This document shows, piece by piece, positions 1 through 10,057 of a DNA stretch of 64,000 nt. Every line of letters starts with the position of its first letter. Positions within the stretch are counted from its first letter, which is position 1. Source of the stretch: Acanthosepion pharaonis (lineage: Eukaryota > Mollusca > Cephalopoda > Sepiida > Sepiidae); NCBI GenBank assembly GCA_903632075.3, contig CAHIKZ030004724.1:3935001-3999000 (forward strand). The letters are read 5' to 3'. The translations under genes and the position numbers were made by a program. The notes under the pieces are model-generated. The model did no database searches. It was not told the origin of the DNA and saw nothing but the letters and a program-made list of their open reading frames with translations.

Positions 1-40
<40 letters not shown>
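1..40. repeat. (AT)n microsatellite at window edge
   Basis: Pure AT dinucleotide run from the first base, so it probably continues outside the window. It abuts a Penelope-like pLTR fragment. Confidence 0.95.
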
Positions 41-44
<4 letters not shown>

Positions 45-66
45 TTCAGGTATGCTATATTTATGG

Positions 67-370
67 ATATATATGGAGGCATGGAGTAATGGATAGCAGC
101 TCAGATTGTGGAATGGGAAAGCCGAGTTCGAATTACAATCGAATCCATTACATTCACTTACATGCTTCTTGGGAAAGGTATGAATCCTCTTCTTTTCCCC
201 CCATGGGTAAATAGTAGCACAGATCGGGTTCTATAGCCTAGGAAGGCAACTGGTCTACTGCAGAAAGAAATTACAATCTACCGCGGGAAAAAAAAACTAC
301 CTCGTCAATCATATATCGAAAGATACATGATCGCCTAAGCGTGTATCATGCATGGTACGTAATTGAACTG
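67..370 (+). mobile_element. tRNA-derived SINE (family A), copy 1
   Basis: The tRNA-like head has an A-box region (GGAGTAATGGATAGCAGC) and a B-box (GAGTTCGAATTACAATC). The body TTCACTTAC..GGGAAAGG..ATGGGTAAATAGTAG..GGTTCTATAGCC..GATACATGATCGCCTAAGCG is shared with copies at 54.4 and 57.5 kb. It is flanked by the 10-bp direct repeat ATATTTATGG (57-66 and 371-380), the target-site duplication expected from LINE-driven insertion. The target was an older Penelope-like pLTR, which gives a relative age. SINEs encode no protein and are copied in trans by a LINE. Confidence 0.85.
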
Positions 371-432
371 ATATTTATGGGTTAGTGAATATCAGGGATA
401 GAGCGTATGTAAATATAAATGTGGAGATTAAG

Positions 433-486
433 GTCATTACCCAACGGCAACAGACTGTTTCATGCTTAAACTCAATCGTCAGATCA
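433..486 (-). ncRNA. decayed hammerhead-ribozyme-like motif
   Basis: On the minus strand CTGACGA is followed by a spacer and then GAAACAGTCTGTT, as in the better-preserved copy at 8630-8668. The bases flanking the core no longer pair as stem I, and the cleavage triplet reads GTT. Probably an inactive relic. Confidence 0.35.
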
Positions 487-734
487 TATATATATATATA
501 TAATGTATTGTGCGTGCTATCCTATCAATTATGTTCTCTATCTACCTTATCTCTCTCTCTCTCTCTTTCTCTCTCTCTGTATATCAAAAATTTTCTTAAG
601 CCTCAAGATTTCAAGTCTTTCTCTAATATTTTCTCTTTCTCCCGCAACACACTTCCTCCCTATCTCTCTCTCATTTTATTTCTTTCTTTATCTCTCGTTA
701 TATAGGTTTCGTTTCGCACTCTTTTTTCTTCCCA

Positions 735-769
<35 letters not shown>

Positions 770-1090
770 AAGAGGCTTAACCACTAATATGAATAAAAAG
801 AACAATAGGAAAACTAGCAATTGCTGACGCGTTTTTATTCACAAATATTGTCTTCTCTACTGGTTAAATCGGAGAAATTTTCATTATATATATATATTCT
901 TATTGGCTTCTCCTTATCCTTTCTTTCTGTCCTTGTTTATCACACTCGTTACCTAATTCTCCTCTCACTCACCCACTTAAATCTTTCTTACACTTTTTAT
1001 TTCTTCTCCCTAAACATCTCTCCCCCATTCCACCTATCTATCTATCTATCTATCTATCTATCCCTTTTCTTCAGTCCTCTACTTTTTTCT
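487..1090. repeat. simple-sequence and pyrimidine-rich stretch
   Basis: TA runs (487-502, 727-768), CT-rich runs (549-590, 610-700) and a TATC run (1036-1062) make up most of this stretch. The open frames here translate to S/L/Y/I-rich low-complexity peptides and are not genes. Confidence 0.8.
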
Positions 1091-1850
1091 CCAATCAGTT
1101 CCTTTACTCATGCGCCCGCGTTCTATCAATGATCGCCAACAAGGCAAAAACCACTGTAATAAAACATTATGCATCTTGATGCCCTGTCAAGAAGAAACCG
1201 TGCCGACAGCAATACTACATCAGCTTTTGATCAGATGCAGAAGACTCGGCCCGTTTCTCTACACCACCGCTTCCACCTCCTTCCTCTTCCCCTTATACCC
1301 TTCATAGAATCATACATCCTCCGCAATCAGAATTTTCGGAGCCATATTTGTTTTTGTTTCTTTGTCTTTTTTCGACGGGTCCAGTAGTTACCTCATACGC
1401 TTGTGCATATATATTTACCTTTCTAGTAAGAGAAAAGACATATATAGACGTACAAATATTCGAAGTGCTGTCTAAAGGTTGCCAAAACACAAACGGATTT
1501 ATCAATGAATTCAAGTTATTCAGTTTTCCTATGTTTGCTATCAAGTCTTTCTATCAGGAAACCATTTGACAAATAAAGCTTTAGTTAGTGATAATGGCTC
1601 CCGAGATGATACTTTTCCGGTCACTACAATCTTAACCTTTTCAATTCTAGGGTCAAACTTTATCTATCCTACATATCCTCATAATCTGCACTTACTTCCC
1701 CATATGACGTCCATACACCAAACTCGTTCAGTAATCCTCTGCTTTGATTGGCTCTTTGACTGAGCATTGGGCGAAAATTTATTTAAACATTTCTCGTATG
1801 GAAGTACATGCATAAAAATACACATATATTCACATATATAAATTAATTTT
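1091..1850. other. unassigned; possible LINE tail relic
   Basis: No gene is recognisable. Around 1585-1740 the plus strand can be read as a weak version of the LINE C-terminal block seen at 40.9 kb (DTFPV..ILTF..YPHN), but the match is short and degenerate. Confidence 0.3.
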
Positions 1851-1854
1851 TCCT

Positions 1855-2060
1855 CTGAGATGAAGTGGAAAGATTATATTGAATCAATCGCTGGGTCAGT
1901 TGCTAGGAATATTTTCACGGCAGATTCTATCTGCCACATTTATAAGTTTACCATTCGTCCCTACATTGAATAATGCTGACACATTTAATTTGTAGCTTTT
2001 GCAATGTATTTAGACATTTTTTTAAAATACAATGAAGAATCTGCAATTCATCAGTTTTGA
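1855..2060 (+). pseudogene. Jockey/CR1-like LINE RT fragment
   Basis: Read on the plus strand this gives MKWKDYIESIAGSVAR.., then CHIYKFTIRPYIE. It parallels the thumb-region block DLRWNNYIESIASSTARK at 17.5 kb and the IQYCCHIW region at 62.4 kb. Only this block survives, followed by a degenerate continuation resembling 62450-62520. It is a short dead fragment of a non-LTR reverse transcriptase; the catalytic core is absent. Confidence 0.5.
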
Positions 2061-2267
2061 GTATCAAATCTCCTATTTTAACATCGTAGACCATTTCCAA
2101 TACATGCTTACACATACTGCATCATTCTCATAAGCTTTATGGGCTACTTTCAGCTGCACTTCTTCCCAAATTAAATATTAAGCATAAACACTTGGTGTGG
2201 TATAACAGTTATGGTGGTTAGTCTGACTGTCAACTGAAATCTAACAAAGAAAATGTAAACAATGCCC

Positions 2268-2490
2268 TCAAAATTATATGGGTGAAACATCACACAAATT
2301 TAAAGAAAAGAATATACGAGCATAAAAAAGCAATGCACTTCGAGATCACAATTCTGACCTGGAAAATATCGATTTTACCTAAAATGAATATAAATTACTC
2401 AGGCGAAGGTCTATTGAAAGCGCCATATTATATGAGCCTCCTCCAATCACTATCGATCTATCTATCACCTTACTAAACTGGTGTTGAAAC
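2268..2490 (+). pseudogene. Penelope-like GIY-YIG C-terminal fragment
   Basis: Frames on the plus strand read YMGETSHKFKE, IYEHKKAMH, then LRRRSIESAILYE. This order (YIG-like, RIYEH-like, then a basic block before IESA) is that of the GIY-YIG endonuclease that follows RT in Penelope-like elements. Frameshifts separate the pieces. The assignment rests on short motifs, so it is moderate. Confidence 0.4.
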
Positions 2491-2586
2491 AATGTGGAAT
2501 AAAAGCTATTAACGAACAATAACTGAGTTGAAATTAGTAAAATATAATTTCAAGAACGATACGGTAACATATATATGTATATGTAT

Positions 2587-2830
2587 GAGGTCTGAACAAA
2601 AAGTATCAGGTCAGTTGGTATGTTAAAGTACGCAGAGTGAAGCCTCTTGGCACAGATTGACTTTGAACTCTATCACGCATGCATACGAAGTTATAACGTT
2701 CTAACTCATTTTCATTGTTTACAGCAGTGCTTGGAAGGAAAGTGTGTAGAGTGTGGTTGTCTTAACAAACCACCGATGTTACATCAGTGACTTCGGCTTA
2801 ATTCGTGTAAAAGCAAAATTGTCCATTTGT
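2587..2830 (+). mobile_element. mariner-like 5' end fragment
   Basis: About 230 bp matches the start of the mariner remnant at 26545-26730 (AAAGTACGCAGAGTGAAG, GACTTTGAACTC, AAGTTATAACGTT, GTGTGTAGAGTG). The leading GTCTGAACAAAAAGTATCAGG resembles a mariner terminal repeat. The transposase body is missing. Confidence 0.55.
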
Positions 2831-3059
2831 AGGATTAACCTTTGAAACGTTGTATCTTAGACATGGTTAAAGTTATCTTACTGGAATTATCCGAGGGTTT
2901 TATAACACTGTTCGACTCTACTCTGAGCAATATGAATAATTACTCTCCAAGCTTAACAGAAGAATCGTCATGAAATCGATCTTAAACGAGAATGACATGC
3001 TCATCATTAATTAATCATAGCTAAGGATCAGAAGCTCATGAAGAACTGAAATAAAGTTC

Positions 3060-3500
3060 AAATATATCTTTTTTTACTACGGGATTATTCTCTAGCTTAT
3101 TCAAGATGTTCTTCGCACTCTCCAACCTTCTAATTTTCTGTCCTGGTGTAACAACGCGCCCCACACGTTTCACGTACGATTTCATTTTCAAATCTTTTTT
3201 TCTCTGCTCTTTGGACTGTCATTGCTGGAACTGCTCTCTCACGTGCCAAACGTCTTATAGACTGAGTTGGATCTTTTCTAATTGATCTCTTTAGCAGTTT
3301 TAATGATGATCACTCTTCCTGTTGTGACCTCCTGTTCCAGTTTCCCTCTCAGCTGTTGCCTCTTTCAAACTTATTCAGCGTTCTCTTGATTGTTCGTGAA
3401 TGGAATTTGAAGATGGTAGCCAGAGTATGTATGTTCGTGCCATTACTGAGGGCCTGAATGACCTTTTCCTCTCACCATTGCTCAGTTGAAAAGATAGTGA
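3060..3500 (-). pseudogene. Tc1/mariner-superfamily transposase N-terminal fragment
   Basis: The minus strand, with frameshifts, gives blocks such as SIRKDPTQSIRRLARERAVP and KSYVKRVGRVVTPGQKIRRL. This is the DNA-binding and linker region of an IS630/Tc1/mariner-type transposase (helix-turn-helix, then basic linker). No catalytic DDE/D block is visible. Dead fragment. Confidence 0.5.
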
Positions 3501-3559
3501 TTTTAACACAAAACGATTTTAAACTGTTCTCTTCTTAGCTGAATAACTCAAAGGGTTTT

Positions 3560-4033
3560 TCAGTGATTCTTACGAAAAATGGTGCTACGATGACTAAACG
3601 CCTTATTTGAAAATCTGGAAAAAGAAATTCAAATTAGTGTTTGTTTTTTTTTAGATATTAAACATTTTGTTAGATAGAGGATTATGCCGTAAGACTATTT
3701 GGACAATTTTGCTGTTATAACCAGTATATTCTCGTTTGTCTTTATTCTGTATTGAATACATTTCTTTTATTGTCAATGTTTCTTGCTTATTTACGCATAA
3801 TGGAACATGTACTTGAATTAAATACATATAAATTTTGTTCAAACGTTGGAGATTGGGATCTTTTCAAATTTGCATCTGTTCGCTATCAAGGACAGGGGAA
3901 ATTGTAAATAATTTCATTGTTTTTCAACAGTTACTTTGGTGTTTGCAATTAGACAGCTGGAGATTATCATCTTGAAGGTTAAGAAGTTATGAGAAAATCA
4001 ATACCTTTTTATTAGCATCCACAGTGTTGAATA

Positions 4034-4045
<12 letters not shown>
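3560..4045. other. unassigned AT-rich sequence
   Basis: No coding match, structured repeat or terminal repeat recognised. The open frames are short. Confidence 0.5.
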
Positions 4046-4046
<1 letters not shown>

Positions 4047-4087
<41 letters not shown>

Positions 4088-4173
4088 TAATAAGGCAGGG
4101 AAAAATTGTTCTTTGCTCTTGTGTTTTTATTCCTTTGTTCCTTCACAAATACACTCTAGCAAAAATAATTTAA

Positions 4174-4236
<63 letters not shown>
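4047..4236. repeat. two (TA)n microsatellites
   Basis: TA runs at 4047-4084 and 4177-4236 flank 90 bp of unassigned sequence. The second run ends 17 bp before a Penelope-like pLTR. Confidence 0.9.
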
Positions 4237-4238
<2 letters not shown>

Positions 4239-4245
4239 GTAATAT

Positions 4246-4560
4246 ACTGTTAAGGTATGCTATATTTATGGGATAAAGTGTTCAGTATCAGAGATAGAGC
4301 GTGTGTAAATATAAATGTGAACATTGAAGTCAATATTTAGAGGCGACGGGCTGTTTCATGTTAGACTCTATAGTCAGACCTGACGATAGCGTCTAGCATG
4401 AAACAGCCTATATATAAGTGAACATTGAAGTCAACACTCAGAGACGACAGACTGTTTCATCGTCAGGCCACATGCGTTATGTTTTTCCTCGACTATTTAT
4501 ATATACGGGTCAATGATACATTGTGGATAGTCTATTGGAATTGTGCGTAGTCTATTCTAA
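4246..4560 (-). mobile_element. Penelope-like pLTR with fold-back rearrangement
   Basis: It starts TTAAGGTATGCTATATTTATGG and matches the reverse complement of the pLTR at 8450-8755. Within it the segment GTGAACATTGAAGTCAA occurs twice (4317 and 4427), and the hammerhead region is present as a head-to-head inverted pair (4349-4377 versus 4380-4408, 26 of 29 positions complementary, 2-bp spacer). A further copy at 4440-4475 lacks the stem II stretch, so CTGACGA is followed directly by TGAAACAGTCTGTCG on the minus strand. Confidence 0.75.
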
Positions 4561-4649
4561 CGGTTATTTTGGCTGAAGTGGTTTGTTTATTATTTACTTT
4601 ATTTGGGCTAATTTAATTTACTTGATTTTACTTTTTTATTTTATTTATT

Positions 4650-5260
4650 TATTTTTCCAGTTTTTGGCTTTCTTGTAAGTTTGTAAAATTTGTATTCGTG
4701 TCTGCATTTTGAGATGAGTTATGATCGTTTATTTAGTCGTTTGTTTTGGTGTGTGAATGTAATTATAGCTATTTTTTTAACTCCAAGCAGAGTTTGCAAT
4801 TTTTGGATTGATTGTTGTAGGCTGATGTTCTTTTCCTTATTTTCCATGATCTTTATTGTGTGAATTGTTTTTGGTTTTGATTTTCCAGATATACTTGGGC
4901 GGCATTGTAATGTTCGCGTATTTACTATTTGTGAAAGATGTTTTGTGCGTTTCATTTCTTTGTTTTCATGGTCCTTCAGTTACACCTATGTATATTTTTT
5001 CTTCGTTATCTTATGTTTTTTTTACCGTGGCTTGATATATTACATTGTTTTGTAAGCAATTGTCATTTAAGGGACATTCGTTCTTTATTCTGCAGTTACA
5101 CGTAGGTTTAATTTGTACAGGTGATTTGTTGATAGCTTTTTTTTGTTATTTGCGTCATGTTCTCGGTGCAACTGTAGCTGATTTTTATGTGTTTTTGAAA
5201 ATTCTGTGGTGAGTGCTTGATTCGGTGAAATGTGTGTGTAAGAGTTTGATGAATATTTTT

Positions 5261-5265
<5 letters not shown>
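4650..5265 (-). pseudogene. Penelope-like GIY-YIG endonuclease remnant
   Basis: Minus-strand frames reproduce, with stops, the C-terminal part of the element at 7.5-8.2 kb: GKIFIKLLHTHFTESST, then QIKPTCNCRIKNECPLN, EKIYIGVTEGP, KTSFTNSKYANIT and KKIAIITFTHQNKRLNKRS. This is the cysteine motif, the YIG motif and the C-terminal cysteine/basic block. The RT is missing: the 5' side is cut at the TA run at 5263-5302. It belongs with the pLTR at 4246-4560 as one 5'-truncated insertion. GIY-YIG domains of PLEs nick target DNA for reverse transcription; this copy cannot be functional. Confidence 0.8.
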
Positions 5266-5305
<40 letters not shown>

Positions 5306-5782
5306 TGTGAGAGAGATGAATTTGAGACAGGGATTAAAACCGATAAAATGATTAAATAATTAACAAGTAAGGAAGGGTTTAGAAATCTGGAATTGAGCAC
5401 GTGACGACAATCAAACCAATGTAAACAAAGCAATATAGAATTTAAAACTGGAAACCATGCATTTTTCCACTTGTCAAACGAATTTCTAATCAAGCGATAT
5501 AAATACGAAAATATATTCAATTTACAAAGGTTTTCTTACTTCTTCCTTATTTAATCAGCTATCTAACTAATTTTACCAATACTAAGTTTACCAAAGAACG
5601 AAAAAGGAAAAAAAGACAACGACTTCAACAAAAATCAGAGTGCATATGACAATAAGTCTATAGAAACCAGAATAAGAGCCTTAACAACAACAAATATCAA
5701 GAAAGCGCCCAGGGTCTCTGACTTTAAAACGATCAGGCGATAAAGATCTTTATCGTCAGAAGATCTCTATGTATCTGTTGCA

Positions 5783-5783
<1 letters not shown>
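5263..5783. other. (TA)n run and unassigned sequence
   Basis: A TA microsatellite at 5263-5302 is followed by about 450 bp with no recognisable gene or repeat. Confidence 0.5.
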
Positions 5784-5845
<62 letters not shown>

Positions 5846-5865
5846 AACGACAGGAAAATCCAGTA

Positions 5866-5912
<47 letters not shown>
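5784..5912. repeat. two long (TA)n runs
   Basis: TA runs at 5784-5841 and 5869-5912 separated by 27 bp. The second leads directly into a SINE tail. Confidence 0.9.
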
Positions 5913-5913
<1 letters not shown>

Positions 5914-5914
<1 letters not shown>

Positions 5915-6200
5915 TCCAACTATGGGTAAAATAGCAGGACAGACTGGGTTCTATAGCCTTGGATGGCAACTGGTCTAGGAGAAGGACAACTCTGAATTCA
6001 AAACCTGCGGAGGGTCGTTTGGGAACCTTGTGGCATGCATTCGGTGCACCAGGTTTCTGTATTCGTCTCTCCAAAAAGTGTGGCTGGTCCTGCACAAGGC
6101 CTTCACCACTATAAACAAATCTCATGTGCCGGTGTCGGGATATCGGTTCCCTGGGGACTTATCGGCCTGACCCTCTTACGTCGAACGCGACGGTAGAGTC
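5914..6200 (+). mobile_element. SINE body/tail (family A variant)
   Basis: CCTCCAACTATGGGTAAAATAG..GGTTCTATAGCCTTGGATGG matches the middle of family A SINEs. The remainder (CTGCGGAGGGTCG..GCAC..TGGTCCTGCACAAGGCCTTCACC) is a different 3' tail. An inverted copy of this tail lies at 6300-6575. The tRNA head is lost. Confidence 0.65.
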
Positions 6201-6206
6201 GATTAT

Positions 6207-6270
6207 TATATATATATATGTGTGTGTGTGCGTGTGTGTGTGTGTGTGTGTGCGTGTGTGTGTGTGTGTG
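6207..6270. repeat. TA plus (TG)n microsatellite
   Basis: A short TA run followed by a TG run with occasional C interruptions. It forms the loop between the two inverted SINE tails. Confidence 0.9.
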
Positions 6271-6299
6271 TTTACTGGATTTTCTCGTCGTTTCCGACG

Positions 6300-6575
6300 T
6301 GTGAGAGTAAATCAGCTCAGTTCTTAGAACCAATAGCCAGACTCCTCGCACATATCATTTGATTGTATTGGTGAAGGCTTGTACAGGGACAACCACACCT
6401 TTTTAGAAGAGCCGAAGACAGAAAACTGTCACACGGTATGCCACAATGTCCCTAGACAACTCTCCGCGGGTTTCGAAATCAGAATTGTCCTTCTACATGA
6501 CCGTTCAACTACTAAGGCTATAGAACGCAGTCTGTTCTACTATATACCCATAACTGGGGGGAGAAGAGATGGATT
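6300..6575 (-). mobile_element. SINE tail, inverted relative to 5914-6200
   Basis: The reverse complement reads CCAGTTATGGGTATATAGTAG..GTTCTATAGCC..GGTGTGG..CAAGCCTTCACC, matching the plus-strand copy just upstream with moderate divergence. Confidence 0.6.
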
Positions 6576-6576
6576 C

Positions 6577-6613
<37 letters not shown>

Positions 6614-6622
<9 letters not shown>

Positions 6623-6985
6623 TGAACATAGAAGTCAACACTTAGAGGCGACAGTCTGTTTCATGCTATATGCAATCGTCAGGCCACATATGCTGTTATT
6701 TTTCTCGGCTATTTATATATATACGGGTTAGTGGTGCATTGTGGGTATTCTATTATGGCGGTTATTTTTACCGGAAGTCGCTTTGTTTATTTATTTGGGT
6801 CAAATTATATTGCTCGTTTTTATTTTTTTGTTTCTTATTTTATTTATTTATTTATTAACGTAGTAAAAATTTGTTTATATCACGTATTTAACAGTTTTGT
6901 TTTGGTTTGAGAATTTGATTAAAGTTATTTGTTCAATTTTGGGGTTGGTTGTTGTAGTTCATTCTAACTATTATTTTTTTGGCGG
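6614..6985. repeat. left inverted arm of PLE copy 1
   Basis: Complementary along its length to 8329-8700. It contains a minus-strand hammerhead at 6647-6685. Confidence 0.9.
6647..6685 (-). ncRNA. hammerhead ribozyme candidate, left PLE arm
   Basis: Mirror copy of 8630-8668: CTGACGA, GAAA, stem III ACA-loop-TGT and cleavage triplet GTC are all kept, read on the minus strand. Confidence 0.6.
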
Positions 6986-6990
6986 GAACA

Positions 6991-7535
6991 ATGGGAAGCT
7001 TTGACGGTGCAGAGGCATGCGAAATCATAGGCATTTACTTACTACACGAACTGAGCAAAATAATAGATAAAATGACACAGGACTCTACAGGGACGACGGT
7101 CTCATAATCTTAAGAAACTGTAACAAACAAAACACAGACAAAACTAGAAAAGCAATAATAAAGATTTTTAAAAATAACGGATTCGACATAGATATAAAAC
7201 TAATCTAAACGAAGTAGATTTCCTAGATGTTACCTTCAACCCAAGAGAAGGCACATATAAACCATATAGAAAACCTAACCATAAACCACTCTACATACAC
7301 ACATCTTCCAACCATCCGCCTTCTATAATCAAACAGATACCAAAATCGATTAACCGCAGGCTCTCCGACAATTCCTCCAATGAATCCCTATTCAACAAAG
7401 CTAAGAAAGACTATGAAACGGCCCTAAAAGATAGCGGATTCCCAGCAATACTCACATATTCACCACAGAATACAAAAAGACCAACAGGAGAAGAAATATC
7501 ATATGGTTCAACCCACCGTACAGCAAGAACGTAAA
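6991..7535 (+). pseudogene. Penelope-like RT, C-terminal half
   Basis: The frame opens MGSFDGAEACEIIG (RT motif B region) immediately after the left arm. A frameshift near 7068 leads to GLYRDDGLIILRN, which holds the catalytic DD of motif C. A second shift near 7198 leads to NEVDFLDVTFNP, YKPYRKPNHKPLYIH and SNHPPSIIKQIP, the RT thumb. A further shift near 7480 gives IIWFNPPYSKN. Motif A and the fingers are absent because the element is 5'-truncated. RT activity is impossible for this copy. It is close in sequence to the second PLE at 11.3-12.3 kb (both have YRDDG). Confidence 0.85.
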
Positions 7536-8172
7536 AACAAACGTAGGAAAAATATTCCTCAAACTCTTACACAAACACTTCCCAGAATCAAGCACCTTAC
7601 ACAAGATATTCAACAAAAACACAGTAAAAATCAGCTACAGCTGCACCTAGAGCATGGCACAAATAATAAAAAAGCACAATAGGAAAATTATCAACAAACC
7701 ACACGAACAAATTAAACCCACGTGCAACTGCAGAATAAAGAACGAATGTCCCTTAAACGGAAATTGTTTACAAAACAACGTAATATACCAAGCCACGATA
7801 AAATCACCAGATAATGAAGAAAAAGTATACATAGGAGTAACTGAAGGGCCCTGGAAGAAAAGAAATTATACACACAAAACATCGTTCACAAATAGTAAAT
7901 ATACGAACAGTACTATGCTTTCTAAGTATATCTGGGAAATAAAAAACAAAATGCACATCACACCAAAAATATCTTGGAAGATAAGGAAAAAGTCATCAGC
8001 CTACAACAACCAATCAAAAACTTGCAAACTTTGCTTGGAGGAAAAAATAGCTATCATTACCTTCCCCGACCAAAATAAATTATTAAATAAAAGATCCGAG
8101 CTCATCTCAAAATGCAGGCATGAAAATAAATTTTTACTACGTAACCTAAAAAATGAAAAACGGAAAAAATAA
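7536..8172 (+). pseudogene. Penelope-like GIY-YIG endonuclease
   Basis: The frame continues GKIFLKLLHKHFPESST..KISYSCT, an in-frame TAG at about 7651, then an open frame of 172 codons from the Met at 7654. That segment has CNCRIKNECPLNGNC (cysteine cluster), VIYQAT and KVYIGVTEG (the GIY-YIG pair), a basic RNYTHKTSF block, SKYIWEIK, then CKLCLEEK and NKRSELISKCRHE at the C-terminus. In active PLEs this domain nicks target DNA for priming. The domain is uninterrupted, but the stop separates it from the RT. Confidence 0.85.
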
Positions 8173-8328
8173 AAACAAACAAATACACTAATAAAAAAAA
8201 ATAAATAAATAAAATAAAATAAAATAAAATAAATAAATACTATGTTGCTAAAAAACCGAAAACCGAAAAGAAAAAATATACAAATAAATTGACCTAAATT
8301 CAAACCAATCCCAAATTAAAAACTGTTT

Positions 8329-8700
8329 CCGCCAAAAAAATAATAGTTAGAATGAACTACAACAACCAACCCCAAAATTGAACAAATAACTTTAATCAAA
8401 TTCTCAAACCAAAACAAAACTGTTAAATACGTGATATAAACAAATTTTTACTACGTTAATAAATAAATAAATAAAATAAGAAACAAAAAAATAAAAACGA
8501 GCAATATAATTTGACCCAAATAAATAAACAAAGCGACTTCCGGTAAAAAATAACCGCCATAATAGAATACCCACAATGCACCACTAACCCGTATATATAT
8601 AAATAGCCGAGAAAAATAACAGCATATGTGGCCTGACGATTGCATATAGCATGAAACAGACTGTCGCCTCTAAGTGTTGACTTCTATGTTCACTTTTATA
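8329..8700. repeat. right inverted arm of PLE copy 1
   Basis: Pairs with 6614-6985. Confidence 0.9.
8630..8668 (+). ncRNA. hammerhead ribozyme candidate in PLE pLTR
   Basis: The core CTGACGA lies at 8633-8639 and GAAA at 8653-8656. Stem III is ACA/TGT with loop GAC (8656-8664), cleavage follows C8665 (GTC), and stem I is GGC/GCC (8630-8632 with 8666-8668). Stem II is TGC/GCA with loop ATATA after a U-U mismatch. Every invariant hammerhead position is present. Short stem III and open stem I fit the type I hammerheads known from Penelope-like elements. It would process the element's RNA. Activity is not proven. Confidence 0.65.
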
Positions 8701-8770
8701 TTTACACACGCTCTATCTCTGATATTGAGCACTTTATCCCATAAATATAGCACACCTTAAGACTATATTT

Positions 8771-8772
<2 letters not shown>

Positions 8773-8804
<32 letters not shown>
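8773..8804. repeat. (TA)n microsatellite
   Basis: Follows the right end of the PLE. Confidence 0.9.
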
Positions 8805-8807
<3 letters not shown>

Positions 8808-9663
8808 TTAGATATCATCTGTCAGTCATACTCCCAACAACTTCTGGGACAGTTGCATACAGGAAAAGATCATAATAATTAAATATAAAAATACCTGAGC
8901 ATTTGTTGAATCAAAGAAATGGACTTGTTTTCAAGTGTCAACATAAGAGGAAATTTAAAATTCCCTAAAAATATTGAGCTTGGAGGATATACACTTGAAA
9001 TGTTCATTCTTATTTTATATGAGTAGAAACATATGCGTGTACGTGTATTCATATATATGTATGGGTATATGTAGTTATGTGGCTTGTCACACATTTTTAT
9101 ATATAGGGCTGTATATACATATTTAATTATTTATGTGATTATCTTACTGATTCCTGCATCATTTATAATTTTTTTATTTAATATTTTATATTTTACTGTT
9201 ATTAATAGTATTATCCTTATTATTTTTTTATTTTTATCTTCTAAATTTGTTTATTATAATTATCTAAATATATTAGTTCTATTTATCGATTTATTTGGTT
9301 TGTTTTATATTATTTTATTATATTGTTTTATTATATTATTTTATTATTTTGTTTTATTATATTATTTTATTTATGCTGGATATTATTATTATTATTGTTA
9401 TTTTTATTTTTAAATGATCATGATTGTATTATGTGATGATGATAGCCGTCTAAAATGACACGACTTTATTAGACAAATTGTTTTAACTCTTTTAACTTCT
9501 TATCCACCCCCGCCTTTTCTTCCTTCACTTACCCGGTATACTGACTTGCTCAGCTCTTTTAAAGAAAATTTTTTCTTGGTTATTCTATTTATCTAGTTTT
9601 TAATAAATAAATAGAATAATTTAATAAATTTAATCATTTATTTCTTCTTTCACTTTCTATTCT

Positions 9664-9717
<54 letters not shown>

Positions 9718-10057
9718 CATTCTTTCTTCTCTTACTTTTTATTTTTTTTACTTTTTATTTTTTTAACATTTTTTCATATTTTATTTTTATTATTAATATT
9801 ATTTTTTCTTCTTTTTTTTGTCCCGATCTTTTTTCCCTTTCTCTTTTTTATCTCGGTATATCTGCCTGGATAGATTGATTCCATTTCTTAAAAATATTCG
9901 GTCTGAAGAGATGAATATGACAATATTTATGAATTAAATTATAACCGATGTGGATTTTTAAGGTGTTTCTTAATTTTTTATTATAAACGCACACGCACGC
10001 GCACACACACACACATACACACACACACACACACACACATATGTATATATATATATA
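8805..10057. other. AT-rich non-coding stretch with microsatellites
   Basis: 9100-9420 is almost pure A/T with TTTTATTAT motifs and gives an artefactual I/Y/F-rich frame. A (TC)n run lies at 9666-9714 and a (CA)n run near 9988-10038, followed by TA. No gene seen. Confidence 0.7.

Larger units (their letters stand above)
41..490 (-). mobile_element. Penelope-like pLTR relic, split by a SINE
   Basis: Bases 47-66 (GTATGCTATATTTATGG) and 371-486 match, in order, the end of the pseudo-LTR at 4254-4480 and the reverse complement of 8640-8755: the text TATTTATGG..ATCAG..GATAGAGCG..TGTAAATATAAATGTG, then the hammerhead-like block. A SINE at 67-370 interrupts it. It ends in a short TA run at 487. No coding sequence remains. 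Orientation follows the minus-strand ribozyme block. Confidence 0.7.
6614..8763 (+). mobile_element. Penelope-like element with inverted terminal arms (copy 1)
   Basis: The near-identical 372-bp arms 6614-6985 and 8329-8700 are in inverted orientation; I saw one single-base indel difference. Between them are an RT C-terminal half and a GIY-YIG endonuclease on the plus strand. The right pLTR continues to about 8763, ending in TATAGCACACCTTAAG. This is the typical architecture of a 5'-truncated PLE with an inverted pLTR copy at its 5' end. Arm identity implies a recent insertion or recent arm formation, yet the coding part has frameshifts. TA microsatellites border both sides. Confidence 0.85.
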
